From contig NZ_CP151273.1 of the NCBI RefSeq assembly GCF_038237375.1, positions 3,588,775 to 3,652,774 on the forward strand: a DNA stretch of 64,000 nucleotides. The letters are read 5' to 3'. Positions 26,819 through 35,463 of the stretch are shown in pieces. Positions within the stretch are counted from its first letter, which is position 1. Every line of letters starts with the position of its first letter. The translations under genes and the position numbers were made by a program. Below the pieces are notes generated by a model, which had not been told where the DNA came from, made no database searches, and saw only the letters and a program-made list of their open reading frames with translations. The stretch is from Alcaligenes sp. SDU_A2. GTDB taxonomy: Bacteria; Pseudomonadota; Gammaproteobacteria; Burkholderiales; Burkholderiaceae_B.

Positions 26819-28459
26819 ATGATGACATCTATTCCTGTTGAACAAGTCTGGCCCGATAACTTTGCCCAACGCTATCGCGAGGCCGGCCACTGGCAAGGCG
26901 AAACCTTCGGTGCCTTGTTGCGCACGCGTGCCCAACGCCACCCCGAACGCGAAGCCATTATCGGCGGCCAACAACGCTGGACGTATGGGGCGCTGGATCA
27001 CTATGCCAGCCAGATTGCGGCCGGGTTGCTGCAGGCGGGATTGCGCAAAGGCGACCGGGTTCTGGTGCATCTGCCCAATATCCCCGAATTCGTCAGCGTG
27101 GTGTTCGGCCTTTTTCGCGCCGGCCTGCTGCCGGTTTACGCCCTTCCCGCACACCGCATCACCGAAATAGCGCATTTTGCCAACAGCGCACCGGTGCGCG
27201 CCTACATCGGCGTGGATCAGCATGCAGGCTTCGATTATTTGCCGCTGGTGCGCGAACTGCGCGACCGCTGCCCACAAGTAGAACAGGTCTACATCGTGGG
27301 CCAGGCACAGGAATTTACGTCGCTGGCACAGTTGCAAGCCAGTGCGTCCGATGCTGATGTGCCGGTGTCGGCTGCCCAACCTTCGGATGTCGCCTTTTTG
27401 CAGATTTCGGGCGGCAGCACGGGGCTATCCAAACTCATTGCGCGCACGCACGACGACTATATTTACACCTTGCGCGAAAGCGCCCGGATCGCCGGCCTGA
27501 ACGAATCCAGCGTGTTCCTGGGCGCGCTACCGATTGCGCACAATTTCCCCATGAGCTCGCCCGGCTTCCTGGGCGCGCTGTATGCGGGCGGCAAGGTAGT
27601 ACTGAGCCCCGCGCCCAGTCCCGACGCCTGCTTCGGACTGATCGAACGCGAAGGCGTTACCGATACCAGTCTGGTGCCGCCACTGCTGCTGTTGTGGCTG
27701 GATGCGGCGGGCAAAAGCGCGGCTCGCCTGGACAGCTTGAAGGTCATACAGGTGGGCGGTGCCAAACTGAACGCCGAGGTCGCCAAGCGCGTTCGCCCCA
27801 CCTTGGGCGTCACCTTGCAGCAGGTGTTCGGCATGGCCGAAGGGCTGGTCAACTACACACGCCTGGACGACCCAGAAGACACTATCATTCATACACAGGG
27901 CCGTCCCATCAGCCCGGACGACGAAATCCTGATCGTGGACGACCGCGGCCAGCCCGTAGCGCCCGGCCAGACCGGCTACCTGCTGACGCGCGGCCCCTAC
28001 ACGATCCGTGCTTACCACAACAACCCGGCAGCCAATGCGCGCTCTTTTACCGAGGACGGCTTTTACCGTACGGGCGATATGGTTCGCATGACGCCCGAAG
28101 GCTATCTGGTGGTGCAGGGGCGCGCCGGCGACCACATCAACCGCGCCGGCGAAAAGATCTCTGCCGAAGAAATCGAAGATCACCTGCTGGCTCACCCGAA
28201 CGTATTCGACGCCGCTGTGGTGTCGGTGCCCGACGAGTTCCTGGGCGAACGCAGTTGTGCCTTCATCATTCCCAAACACGAAAAGCCGCGCGCGGTCGAA
28301 CTGAAAAAATGGATACGCAGCCGCGGTCTGGCCGACTTCAAAGTGCCTGACCAGATCGTTTTCGTGGACAAGTTCATGGAAACCGCCGCCCTGAAGATCA
28401 GCCGCAAAGAGCTGCGCGCCGCACTGCGCCAGCAACTGGAAAACACAGTACAAGAATGA
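26819..28459 (+). CDS. entE: 2,3-Dihydroxybenzoate-AMP ligase EntE
   Basis: EntE adenylates 2,3-dihydroxybenzoate and loads it on the aryl carrier protein. The 546-residue protein aligns by eye with EntE over its whole length: FAQRYREAGHWQ at the N-terminus, FLQISGGSTGLSKLIARTH (P-loop), IAHNFPMSSPGFLG (aryl-acid pocket, Asn of HN), QQVFGMAEGLVNYTRLDDP and the core GDHINRAGEKISAEEIE with C-terminal KISRKEL lysine. It is the first gene of the synthetase block, with its own Fur box. Two ATG codons in tandem (26819 and 26822) are both possible. The stop overlaps the carrier-protein start. Confidence 0.94.
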   Translation: MMTSIPVEQVWPDNFAQRYREAGHWQGETFGALLRTRAQRHPEREAIIGGQQRWTYGALDHYASQIAAGLLQAGLRKGDRVLVHLPNIPEFVSVVFGLFRAGLLPVYALPAHRITEIAHFANSAPVRAYIGVDQHAGFDYLPLVRELRDRCPQVEQVYIVGQAQEFTSLAQLQASASDADVPVSAAQPSDVAFLQISGGSTGLSKLIARTHDDYIYTLRESARIAGLNESSVFLGALPIAHNFPMSSPGFLGALYAGGKVVLSPAPSPDACFGLIEREGVTDTSLVPPLLLLWLDAAGKSAARLDSLKVIQVGGAKLNAEVAKRVRPTLGVTLQQVFGMAEGLVNYTRLDDPEDTIIHTQGRPISPDDEILIVDDRGQPVAPGQTGYLLTRGPYTIRAYHNNPAANARSFTEDGFYRTGDMVRMTPEGYLVVQGRAGDHINRAGEKISAEEIEDHLLAHPNVFDAAVVSVPDEFLGERSCAFIIPKHEKPRAVELKKWIRSRGLADFKVPDQIVFVDKFMETAALKISRKELRAALRQQLENTVQE

Positions 28460-28707
28460 CCATGAACCACTCGATTACCCTGGAGCGCATGCGACAGGAC
28501 ATTGCAGCCATGCTGCACGAAGATCCCCAAGACGTGCTGGACGACGACAACTTGATGGACCTGGGCCTGGACTCGATGCGCGTCATGACGTTGGCCACCC
28601 GTTGGCGCCAGGCCGGCGCACCCATCGAATTCTCGGAGATGGCCTCGGTCGTCACCCTGGGCCAATGGTGGGCGCTGATCGAACGCGCCCAGCAGAACGC
28701 CCGCTGA
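28456..28707 (+). CDS. Free-standing aryl carrier protein (EntB C-domain equivalent)
   Basis: This 83-residue carrier protein contains the phosphopantetheine site DLGLDSMR with the modified Ser at residue 40. The sequence around it (DDDNLMDLGLDSMRVMTLATRW) closely resembles the C-terminal carrier domain of EntB. In enterobacteria this domain is fused to isochorismatase, but here entB (36683-37321) lacks it. The gene overlaps the entE stop codon by 4 bp, which places the carrier next to the ligase that loads it. It carries DHB to the condensation domain of the synthetase encoded next. Confidence 0.9.
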   Translation: MTMNHSITLERMRQDIAAMLHEDPQDVLDDDNLMDLGLDSMRVMTLATRWRQAGAPIEFSEMASVVTLGQWWALIERAQQNAR

Positions 28708-28731
28708 TTCATCCGTTGCACACATCCCGCG

Positions 28732-31700
28732 ATGCCTGTCCCGATTGCCGATCTCCCTCTGCGCCCGCTGACTGAAGCCCAGGAAGGACTGTGGTACGCC
28801 CAGCGCCTGGACCCGCTCAACCCCGTATTCAATACCGGCCACTGCACGCAGATCCGCTCACCGCTGGACCTGGCCCTGTTTACCCATGCCGTCAACACCA
28901 CGCTGGCCGAGGCCGACGCCCTGGCGCTGCGCATGGTGGACACGCCCGATGGGCCACGCCAGTATCTCTGCGCGGCATCGCGCATCACACTGGAAATACA
29001 GGACCTGTCGGACACACAGGGTGCCGGCGAACAGGCCCAGCGTATGGTGCAGGCCGACTTGCACACCCCGCTGGACCCCACGCAAGCACCTCTGGCCCGC
29101 CACATATTGTTTATCCTCGGTCCGGATCACTACTTGTGGTATCAACGCATACACCACCTGGCGGCCGACGGTTACGGCATGGCCCTGATCGAAGCCCGCG
29201 TGGTCAAGCTATATCAGGCCCTGCTGCAGCAAAGCACCGATCGGGGCGAGGCGCTGCTGCCCTTTGCGCAATGGCAGCAGGACGATCTGGCCTACAGGCA
29301 ATCCGAACGCCGCGCCAAGGACCGTCAGTTCTGGCAAGATGCGCTGGCCAGCGCCGAACCGGCCCAGAGCCTAGCCGAATCCCAGGCCCTCAGCGATCAT
29401 CGCTTCTTAATAGCGCGCGCGCCCGTCGCCCCCGTGCTGACAGAAAAGCTGCAAGCACTGTCGCAACGTATAGACATCAGTTGGCCCGACGTCCTGACTG
29501 CACTGACGGCCGCCTATGTGCGCCGCCATACACGCCAGGACGACTGTATCGTGGGGGTGCCCTGGATGGGCCGCTTGGGCAATGTCAGCGCGCGCGTCGT
29601 GGCCACCGTCATGAATGTGACGCCGCTGCGCCTGCAGATCGACGAGTCCCAGCCGCTGGACCGGTTTTTGATCGACACCGCCAAGGCCTTGCGCCAGACT
29701 CGCCGCCACGGCCGCTACCGCAGCGAACAACTGCGCCGCGACCTGGGCCTGCTGGGTGGCATGCGCCGCCTGCATGGCCCCATCATCAATGTGCTGCCCT
29801 TTGATGCGCCCTACGCGCAGGCCGGCCTGAACGCCAGCCAGACCGTACTGTGCGCCGGCCCGGTCGAAGACTTGAACTTCACCTTTCGCGCCCAGCCGGA
29901 CGCCGGCGGCATGCGCCTGGAAGTCGAGGCCAATCCACGCCTGTACAGCCAGGAGCAGATCCAGGCCCACCTGCAACGCCTGGAACAGTTCCTGATTCGC
30001 GCCTTGCAGGCCGACACGCTTTGCGCCGTGCCCACCCTGACCGAGGCCGAGCACCGCCACTGGATAGAAACCGTCAACCAGACCGCTCATCCCGTACCCG
30101 AAACCACGCTCTGGGCGCTGATCGAAACACAGCTGCGCAGTCGGCCCGAACAGCCCGGCCTGGAGTTCGAGGGCCAGACCCTCAGCTACGCCCAGATCGA
30201 CCGACAAACCGCCAATCTGGCCGCCCAACTGCGTCAGGCAGGCGTGCAAACCGGGGATATCGTAGCCGTGGCCCTGCCGCGTTCGCTGGATCTGGTGCTG
30301 TCGCTGCTGGCCATACACCGGGCCGGTGCCGGCTATCTGCCCCTGGACCCACAACAGCCGCAGGAGCGTCTGAACGCCATCTTGCAGGCCGCCCAACCGC
30401 GTCTGCTGCTGGCCCAGGCGGGCTGCACCTTGCAAGCCCCGGTTCTGGTGCCTCGCCCGCAAGACCCGACCGCGACAGCGGCCTGGACGCCTGCCGGTCC
30501 GCACGACCCGGCCTACATCATCTACACCTCGGGTTCGACCGGCGCGCCCAAAGGGGTGTTGATCAACCACGATGCTATCGTCAACCGCTTGCTGTGGATG
30601 CAAGCGCACTACCGCATCGGTCCAGACGACCGCATTCTGCAAAAAACCCCGGCAACCTTCGACGTGTCGGTCTGGGAGTTCTTTTTGCCCTTCATCAGCG
30701 GTGCTACGCTGGTGGTCGCGCCGCCGGACGCGCACAAAGACCCCGCGCGCATCGCCCGCCTCGTACGCGAATCAGCCATCAGCGTGCTGCACTTCGTGCC
30801 TTCCATGCTGGCTTCCTTCCTGGACGAACCGGCCGCCCGCGGGCTCACGCCACGGCTGGTGTTCTGCAGCGGCGAAGAACTGCCGGCCACCACCCGCGAC
30901 CGCTTTCACGCGACCTTGCAGGCCGAACTACACAATCTGTACGGCCCCACCGAAGCCGCCGTGGACGTCTCCTGGTGGCCCGCATCGCGCCAGGACCGCT
31001 CACAGCCCGTACCCATCGGCTTTCCGGTCTGGAATACCGCGCTGTACATCCTGGACGAACAATTACGCCCCGTGCCGCCCGGCGTGGCCGGTCACCTGTA
31101 TCTGGCCGGACGCCAACTGGCGCAAGGTTACTGGGGCCGCCCCGATCTGACCGCCGAGCGCTTTGTGCGCGACCCCTATGCCTTGCACGGCGCGCGCATG
31201 TACGCTACCGGCGACGTAGCCCGCTGGCGCGAGGACGGTGCCGTGGTCTTTCTGGGCCGTTCGGATCACCAGATCAAACTGCGCGGCCAACGCATAGAAC
31301 TAGGCGAAATCGAAGCCGTGCTGGCCCGCCACCCGGATGTGGCCCACGCGGCAGTCATTGCCCGCGAGGACACGCCCGGCCAGATGCGCATCGTGGCTTA
31401 CTGGGTGCCCCAAGAGGGCAGCGCCGGCGATCAGACCGCCCTATCCACATACGTCGGCGAACACCTGCCCTCGTACATGGTGCCTGCTGCCTGGGTCGCG
31501 CTGCCGACGCTGCCCGTCACGGCCAACGGCAAACTGGACCGCAAAGCCTTGCCCGCTCCTACACGGGATCTGCGGCCTGCCGGCAGAACATTGACCGGAG
31601 CGGCCGAGCAGCAGATCGCCGCCGCCTTCGGGCAGGTGCTGGAGCGCAGCGGACCTTTCTATGCAGACGACGACTTCTTCGCCTTGGGCGGACATTCGCT

Positions 31701-32655
31701 GTTGGCCGCCCGTCTGGCCCTGATCCTGCGTGAACAGCGCGGTCAGGACTTGTCCCTGGGCACGATCTTTGAATTTCCGACCATCGCCCGCCTGGCACGC
31801 CATCTGGAACAGGCCGGCACCGTCGCCGGCGACGGCTTCGGCCCGCTGATCACCCTGCGCCCCGCGCAGCACGAGCAGCCCGCCTTGTTCGTGGTGCATC
31901 CGGCCGGCGGTCTTTCCTGGTGCTACGGCGCGCTGGCACGCCGCCTGCCGCCGGGACGCGCCATCCACGGCCTGCAAGCCACCGTGCTGTCGACTCCGGA
32001 CATGGAACTGGACAGCCGCCTGGACGAGATGGCTCGCGCCTATGTGGACCGACTGGAACAAGCCCAGCCGCACGGCCCGTATCACCTGGCGGGCTGGTCA
32101 GTAGGTGGCATCATCGCCCAGGCCATGGCCGTGGAACTGCGCCGCCGCGACCGCGATGTGGGCATGCTGGCTCTGCTGGACGCCTACCCCAGCGACGCCT
32201 GGCGCGACCAGCCCGAACCCGAACCCAACGCCATCTACAAAGCCTTGCTGCACATTGCCGGACACGACCCGGACAGCCTGCCCGATGTCGCGCTGACCCG
32301 CGAAGGCGTCATCGGTTTTCTGCAGCGCAGTGGTCACCCGCTGGCAGCGCTGCCCGACGCGCGCCTGGACCGGGTATTCCAAGTTGTGGAAAACAATAAC
32401 CGGCTGGTGCGCCATCACCGCCATCAAACCTACGACGGCCCGGTACTGTACTTTCGCGCCGCCCTGGACCATGCTGGCACGAACCTGCACCCGAACCTGT
32501 GGCAACCCTATGTCGCGCAGTTGCGCAGCCACGACCTTGCCGCCCTGCACGCTCATCTGACCGGTCCCGATGCCGTGGCCGTCATGGCCCCGCTGATGGA
32601 ATCGGCCATGAGCCAGGCCGAACAGGCCGTGCTCCAAACCGCACTCGATGTCTGA
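28732..32655 (+). CDS. entF: EntF-like NRPS, C-A-T-TE, serine-specific
   Basis: This 1307-residue single-module synthetase has an N-terminal condensation domain with HHLAADG (residues 141-147) and an adenylation domain from about 450 to 940. Adenylation motifs include IIYTSGSTGAPKGVL (about 595-610), TFDVSVWEFF (D644), LHNLYGPTEAAVDVSWW and YATGDVARW. The carrier domain has FFALGGHSLLAARL (Ser 989) and the thioesterase has LAGWSVGGIIAQ (nucleophile Ser 1123). Reading the ten pocket residues against EntF gives D-V-W-H-F-S-L-V-D-K, the serine code. It should join DHB to Ser and, through its thioesterase, cyclise or release DHB-Ser oligomers in the manner of enterobactin. The ring size cannot be read from sequence. 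The gene is complete, and the exporter follows 3 bp later. Confidence 0.93.
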   Translation: MPVPIADLPLRPLTEAQEGLWYAQRLDPLNPVFNTGHCTQIRSPLDLALFTHAVNTTLAEADALALRMVDTPDGPRQYLCAASRITLEIQDLSDTQGAGEQAQRMVQADLHTPLDPTQAPLARHILFILGPDHYLWYQRIHHLAADGYGMALIEARVVKLYQALLQQSTDRGEALLPFAQWQQDDLAYRQSERRAKDRQFWQDALASAEPAQSLAESQALSDHRFLIARAPVAPVLTEKLQALSQRIDISWPDVLTALTAAYVRRHTRQDDCIVGVPWMGRLGNVSARVVATVMNVTPLRLQIDESQPLDRFLIDTAKALRQTRRHGRYRSEQLRRDLGLLGGMRRLHGPIINVLPFDAPYAQAGLNASQTVLCAGPVEDLNFTFRAQPDAGGMRLEVEANPRLYSQEQIQAHLQRLEQFLIRALQADTLCAVPTLTEAEHRHWIETVNQTAHPVPETTLWALIETQLRSRPEQPGLEFEGQTLSYAQIDRQTANLAAQLRQAGVQTGDIVAVALPRSLDLVLSLLAIHRAGAGYLPLDPQQPQERLNAILQAAQPRLLLAQAGCTLQAPVLVPRPQDPTATAAWTPAGPHDPAYIIYTSGSTGAPKGVLINHDAIVNRLLWMQAHYRIGPDDRILQKTPATFDVSVWEFFLPFISGATLVVAPPDAHKDPARIARLVRESAISVLHFVPSMLASFLDEPAARGLTPRLVFCSGEELPATTRDRFHATLQAELHNLYGPTEAAVDVSWWPASRQDRSQPVPIGFPVWNTALYILDEQLRPVPPGVAGHLYLAGRQLAQGYWGRPDLTAERFVRDPYALHGARMYATGDVARWREDGAVVFLGRSDHQIKLRGQRIELGEIEAVLARHPDVAHAAVIAREDTPGQMRIVAYWVPQEGSAGDQTALSTYVGEHLPSYMVPAAWVALPTLPVTANGKLDRKALPAPTRDLRPAGRTLTGAAEQQIAAAFGQVLERSGPFYADDDFFALGGHSLLAARLALILREQRGQDLSLGTIFEFPTIARLARHLEQAGTVAGDGFGPLITLRPAQHEQPALFVVHPAGGLSWCYGALARRLPPGRAIHGLQATVLSTPDMELDSRLDEMARAYVDRLEQAQPHGPYHLAGWSVGGIIAQAMAVELRRRDRDVGMLALLDAYPSDAWRDQPEPEPNAIYKALLHIAGHDPDSLPDVALTREGVIGFLQRSGHPLAALPDARLDRVFQVVENNNRLVRHHRHQTYDGPVLYFRAALDHAGTNLHPNLWQPYVAQLRSHDLAALHAHLTGPDAVAVMAPLMESAMSQAEQAVLQTALDV

Positions 32656-32658
32656 TCT

Positions 32659-33909
32659 ATGTCTTTAAGCCGCCTGCTCCTGGATATTTCCCCTTTGCGC
32701 GAGAGCCGGGCCTTTCGCTACGCCTATTTCGCGCGTGCCGCGACGGTGCTGGTTACCGGCATGCTGATGGTGGCGGCCAGCATCCAGCTTTACGAACTGA
32801 CCGAATCCAGCGTTGCCGTCGCCTTTTTGACTGTCTCCATGGCCACGCCCATGGTCCTGGCACTGATTGTCGGCGGCGTGCTGTCGGATCGCATGGACCG
32901 GCGCAGCCTGATGGTCTGGTCGCGCAGCGTGTATATCGTCAGCGTGGTGCTGTTTCTGCTTAACACGCTGCTGCCCCACCCCAGCGTCTGGCTGATCTAC
33001 CTGGCTGCCGCCATAGGCGGAGCGGCGGGCGGCATCAGCGTGCCGGCCATGATGGCTGCCACACCCGCGCTGGTGGGCCGCGACAAGCTGGCCGCCGCCG
33101 CCGCCCTATCGGGACTGGCCATGCAATTAGGCGGCATCATAGGCCCGGCGCTGGCCGGACTGCTGATCTCCGGCCCCGGGCTGATCTTTTGCTATGTGAT
33201 CGTGCTGTGCGGCGTCATCATCACCCCTTTGCTGCTGCGCGCCTTGCCCAGCCTGCCGCCTCAGAATAACCATCGCCCAGCGCAGAAAATGCTGCAATCG
33301 CTGCAAGATGGCCTGCAGTTCGTGGCCGGCAACCCGCTGCTGCGCGCCTTGCTGCTGATTGATCTGGCCGCCTTGATCCTGGCTACCCCGCTGGCCCTGA
33401 TGCCCGAATGGGGCGACACCATACTGGGCATGGGGGCGCAAGCCACCGGCTACCTGTACGCCGCCCCCGCCGTGGGGGCCACGTTGGCGGCCCTGTCCAG
33501 CGGCTGGTGCCGCCAACTAGCCCGGCCGGGCGCAGCCATCGTCGCGGCCGTCGTGGTATGGGGGCTGGCCGTGGCCGCCCTTGCCCTGCATGCCTCCTTG
33601 ATCTGGGCCCTGGCCTGCCTGGCCATCATGGGCGCAGCCGACACCATCTCCAAAATCCTGCGCATGACGCTGGTCCAGAAGCACACGCCCGATTACCTGC
33701 TGGGTCGGGTCTCCAGCCTATGGATGACCCAATATTCGCTAGGTCAGGCCCTCGGTAATGTACAGATGGGCTATCTGTCGCGCCTGCTGCATCCGGCACT
33801 GGCCGTAGCCGTAGGGGGGCTGGCCTGCGCCGCCGTGGCAACAGGCTTCGGAATCCTGAACCGGGGCCTGCGGTCGGCGGTCTCGCGCAACGAGACGCCG
33901 CATGCCTGA
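32659..33909 (+). CDS. entS: EntS-like MFS siderophore exporter
   Basis: This 416-residue major facilitator has about 12 transmembrane helices. The MFS loop between helices 2 and 3 reads GGVLSDRMDRRSLMVWSR, and the family-typical start FAYFARAATVLVTGM is close to EntS. It lies 3 bp downstream of the synthetase gene, consistent with export of the newly made siderophore across the inner membrane. The closest functional model is EntS, which moves enterobactin to the periplasm. Substrate identity follows from context. Confidence 0.87.
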   Translation: MSLSRLLLDISPLRESRAFRYAYFARAATVLVTGMLMVAASIQLYELTESSVAVAFLTVSMATPMVLALIVGGVLSDRMDRRSLMVWSRSVYIVSVVLFLLNTLLPHPSVWLIYLAAAIGGAAGGISVPAMMAATPALVGRDKLAAAAALSGLAMQLGGIIGPALAGLLISGPGLIFCYVIVLCGVIITPLLLRALPSLPPQNNHRPAQKMLQSLQDGLQFVAGNPLLRALLLIDLAALILATPLALMPEWGDTILGMGAQATGYLYAAPAVGATLAALSSGWCRQLARPGAAIVAAVVVWGLAVAALALHASLIWALACLAIMGAADTISKILRMTLVQKHTPDYLLGRVSSLWMTQYSLGQALGNVQMGYLSRLLHPALAVAVGGLACAAVATGFGILNRGLRSAVSRNETPHA

Positions 33910-33956
33910 TGTCACGCTGATTTTTCGCTGTTTCCTGCTTTATGCCTGTAGCCAGG

Positions 33957-33978
33957 CGTCTCGCTCCACAACGAGACG
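33957..33978. other. Hairpin between exporter and YncE-like gene
   Basis: CGTCTCG (33957-33963) and CGAGACG (33972-33978) form a 7-bp stem with an 8-base loop and no T-run. It may weaken transcription or stabilise one side of the mRNA within the siderophore cluster. Confidence 0.35.
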
Positions 33979-34003
33979 TCATCCGAAATTTTCACTAGGA
34001 TAA

Positions 34004-35404
34004 ATGATGCAAATCAATGTCAATTGCATTCGTACCACCCCTGCCAGTCTGCTACGCAAAGCCGGCCTGAGCGCCGCCATCCTGTCGCTGTCGCTGGCCA
34101 ATGCATTTGCCGCGCCTTCGTTCGATCAGCCCGACCCCAATTTCGGTGGCCGTATCAATGCATCCGGCGTCATCTACGCCGGTTCTGAAGCCGAGCTGTC
34201 CGGCCGTGGCTTTACGCCCGGCCAAGAAGTCACCCTGCTGCAAAACGGCAACCCCCTGACTGCCCAAGCCCTGGTGGCCGACAAAGACGGACAAATCAAC
34301 ACCAAAGTCGCCATTCCCGCCCAGGCTGCCATCGGCCTGCACCCGGTGGTCGTGCAAGTCAGCAAACCGTCTGCCGCCACCGTATTCGAGCTGAAAGTAT
34401 CCCCCAAGGTCGCCCTGAGCGGTCAGGATCAGTTCGAGCTCCAGTCCCAAAAACTGGTGCCCGGTCTGTACCAAAGCGCCTACAGCCCCAAGAACAAAAC
34501 GCTGTTCGTCACCTCCGCCGTGGGCCGCCCGCCGGTCAAAGAATCCCAACTGCTCAAGGTCAATCCCCAGACTCTGGCCATCGAAGCCCGCGTAACGCCC
34601 GCCGCCCAGAAAAGCCGTAACGACGGCCAGGTTCAGGCCGTCTACGGCGTGGGGGTGGACGATGCCCAGGGCAATGTGTGGGTCACCAATACCCGCAGCG
34701 ACACCATTGCTGTCTACAGCCAGAAAGACCTGAAGCTGGTGAAACAGTTTGAAGACGGTGCCGCCAGCCATGCACGCGATGTCGTCATCGACGAAAAAGC
34801 CCAGCGTGCCTACGTGTCCTCGCCCGGTTCCGAGCAACTGTCGGTATTCGACACCAAAAAACTGACGGCACTGGAACCCATCAAGCTCAAAACCAATACC
34901 CGCGACTACCTAAGCCCCATGAGTCTGGCTCTGGACGCTGAGCAGGGCCGCCTGTACACCGTCAGCGCCAGCACCAACGAGCTGCTCATCATCGATCTGA
35001 AAAACGGCAATGCGCAAACAATCTATGCCCTGCCGGGCGCGCGCAACGCATCGGGCGTCGCCGTGGACAGCAAGAACGAGCGGGTATACGTGGCCTCGCA
35101 AAGCAGCGACAACCTGCTGATCGTCAACGCCAAGGACGGCAAAGTGCTGCACCAAGTTCAGATTGGTGCCGGCGCGCTGAACGTAACGTATGACCCCAAG
35201 ACCGAACTGGCCTACGTGGCCGCGCGCGGCGCAGGTACCGTCACCGCCGTCAACGGCAAGGGTGAAATCGTCGCCAACCTGGACGGCGGCAGCTTCCCCA
35301 ACCACATTTCGCTGGATGGTCAGGGCAATGCCTATCTGGTGAACAAGGCCAAGGGCAAGGACGACCCGAGCGCCGACCGCATCACCCGCATCAGCCTGAA
35401 GTAA
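34004..35404 (+). CDS. YncE-like exported beta-propeller protein
   Basis: This 466-residue protein has a signal peptide (LLRKAGLSAAILSLSLANAFAAP, cleavage near residue 36) and an Ig-like N-terminal segment (about 45-135, with ASGVIYAGSEAELSGRGFTPGQEVTLL). A propeller of repeated blades follows, with motifs such as GVGVDDAQGNVWVTNTRSDTIAVY, DVVIDEKAQRAYVSSPGSEQLSVFD and GVAVDSKNERVYVASQSSDNLLIVN. This is the YncE architecture. E. coli yncE is iron-repressed through Fur, and its periplasmic product has no settled role. Here the gene sits inside the siderophore locus between the exporter and entC. That supports an iron-related role, possibly in handling the siderophore in the periplasm. The role is unknown. 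Confidence 0.82.
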   Translation: MMQINVNCIRTTPASLLRKAGLSAAILSLSLANAFAAPSFDQPDPNFGGRINASGVIYAGSEAELSGRGFTPGQEVTLLQNGNPLTAQALVADKDGQINTKVAIPAQAAIGLHPVVVQVSKPSAATVFELKVSPKVALSGQDQFELQSQKLVPGLYQSAYSPKNKTLFVTSAVGRPPVKESQLLKVNPQTLAIEARVTPAAQKSRNDGQVQAVYGVGVDDAQGNVWVTNTRSDTIAVYSQKDLKLVKQFEDGAASHARDVVIDEKAQRAYVSSPGSEQLSVFDTKKLTALEPIKLKTNTRDYLSPMSLALDAEQGRLYTVSASTNELLIIDLKNGNAQTIYALPGARNASGVAVDSKNERVYVASQSSDNLLIVNAKDGKVLHQVQIGAGALNVTYDPKTELAYVAARGAGTVTAVNGKGEIVANLDGGSFPNHISLDGQGNAYLVNKAKGKDDPSADRITRISLK

Positions 35405-35413
35405 AACCCCGAC

Positions 35414-35429
35414 GGCCCCTGCGGGGGCC
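35414..35429 (+). other. Short GC hairpin before entC
   Basis: GGCCCC (35414-35419) and GGGGCC (35424-35429) form a 6-bp stem with a tetraloop in the 59-bp gap between the YncE-like gene and entC. It lacks a T-run. It could act as a weak terminator or mRNA stability element. Confidence 0.35.
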
Positions 35430-35463
35430 AACCGCCCTGCCCTTTGATCCGCAAGGAGCGCCC

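Noticed and set aside
29407..30735. Antisense frame over the NRPS gene
   Set aside because: No signal, domain or ribosome-binding site. The sense strand encodes all expected NRPS motifs without interruption.
34003..34030. Fur-like sequence at the start of the YncE-like gene
   Set aside because: The match to the Fur consensus is weak and mostly within the first codons, so it was not counted as a site.
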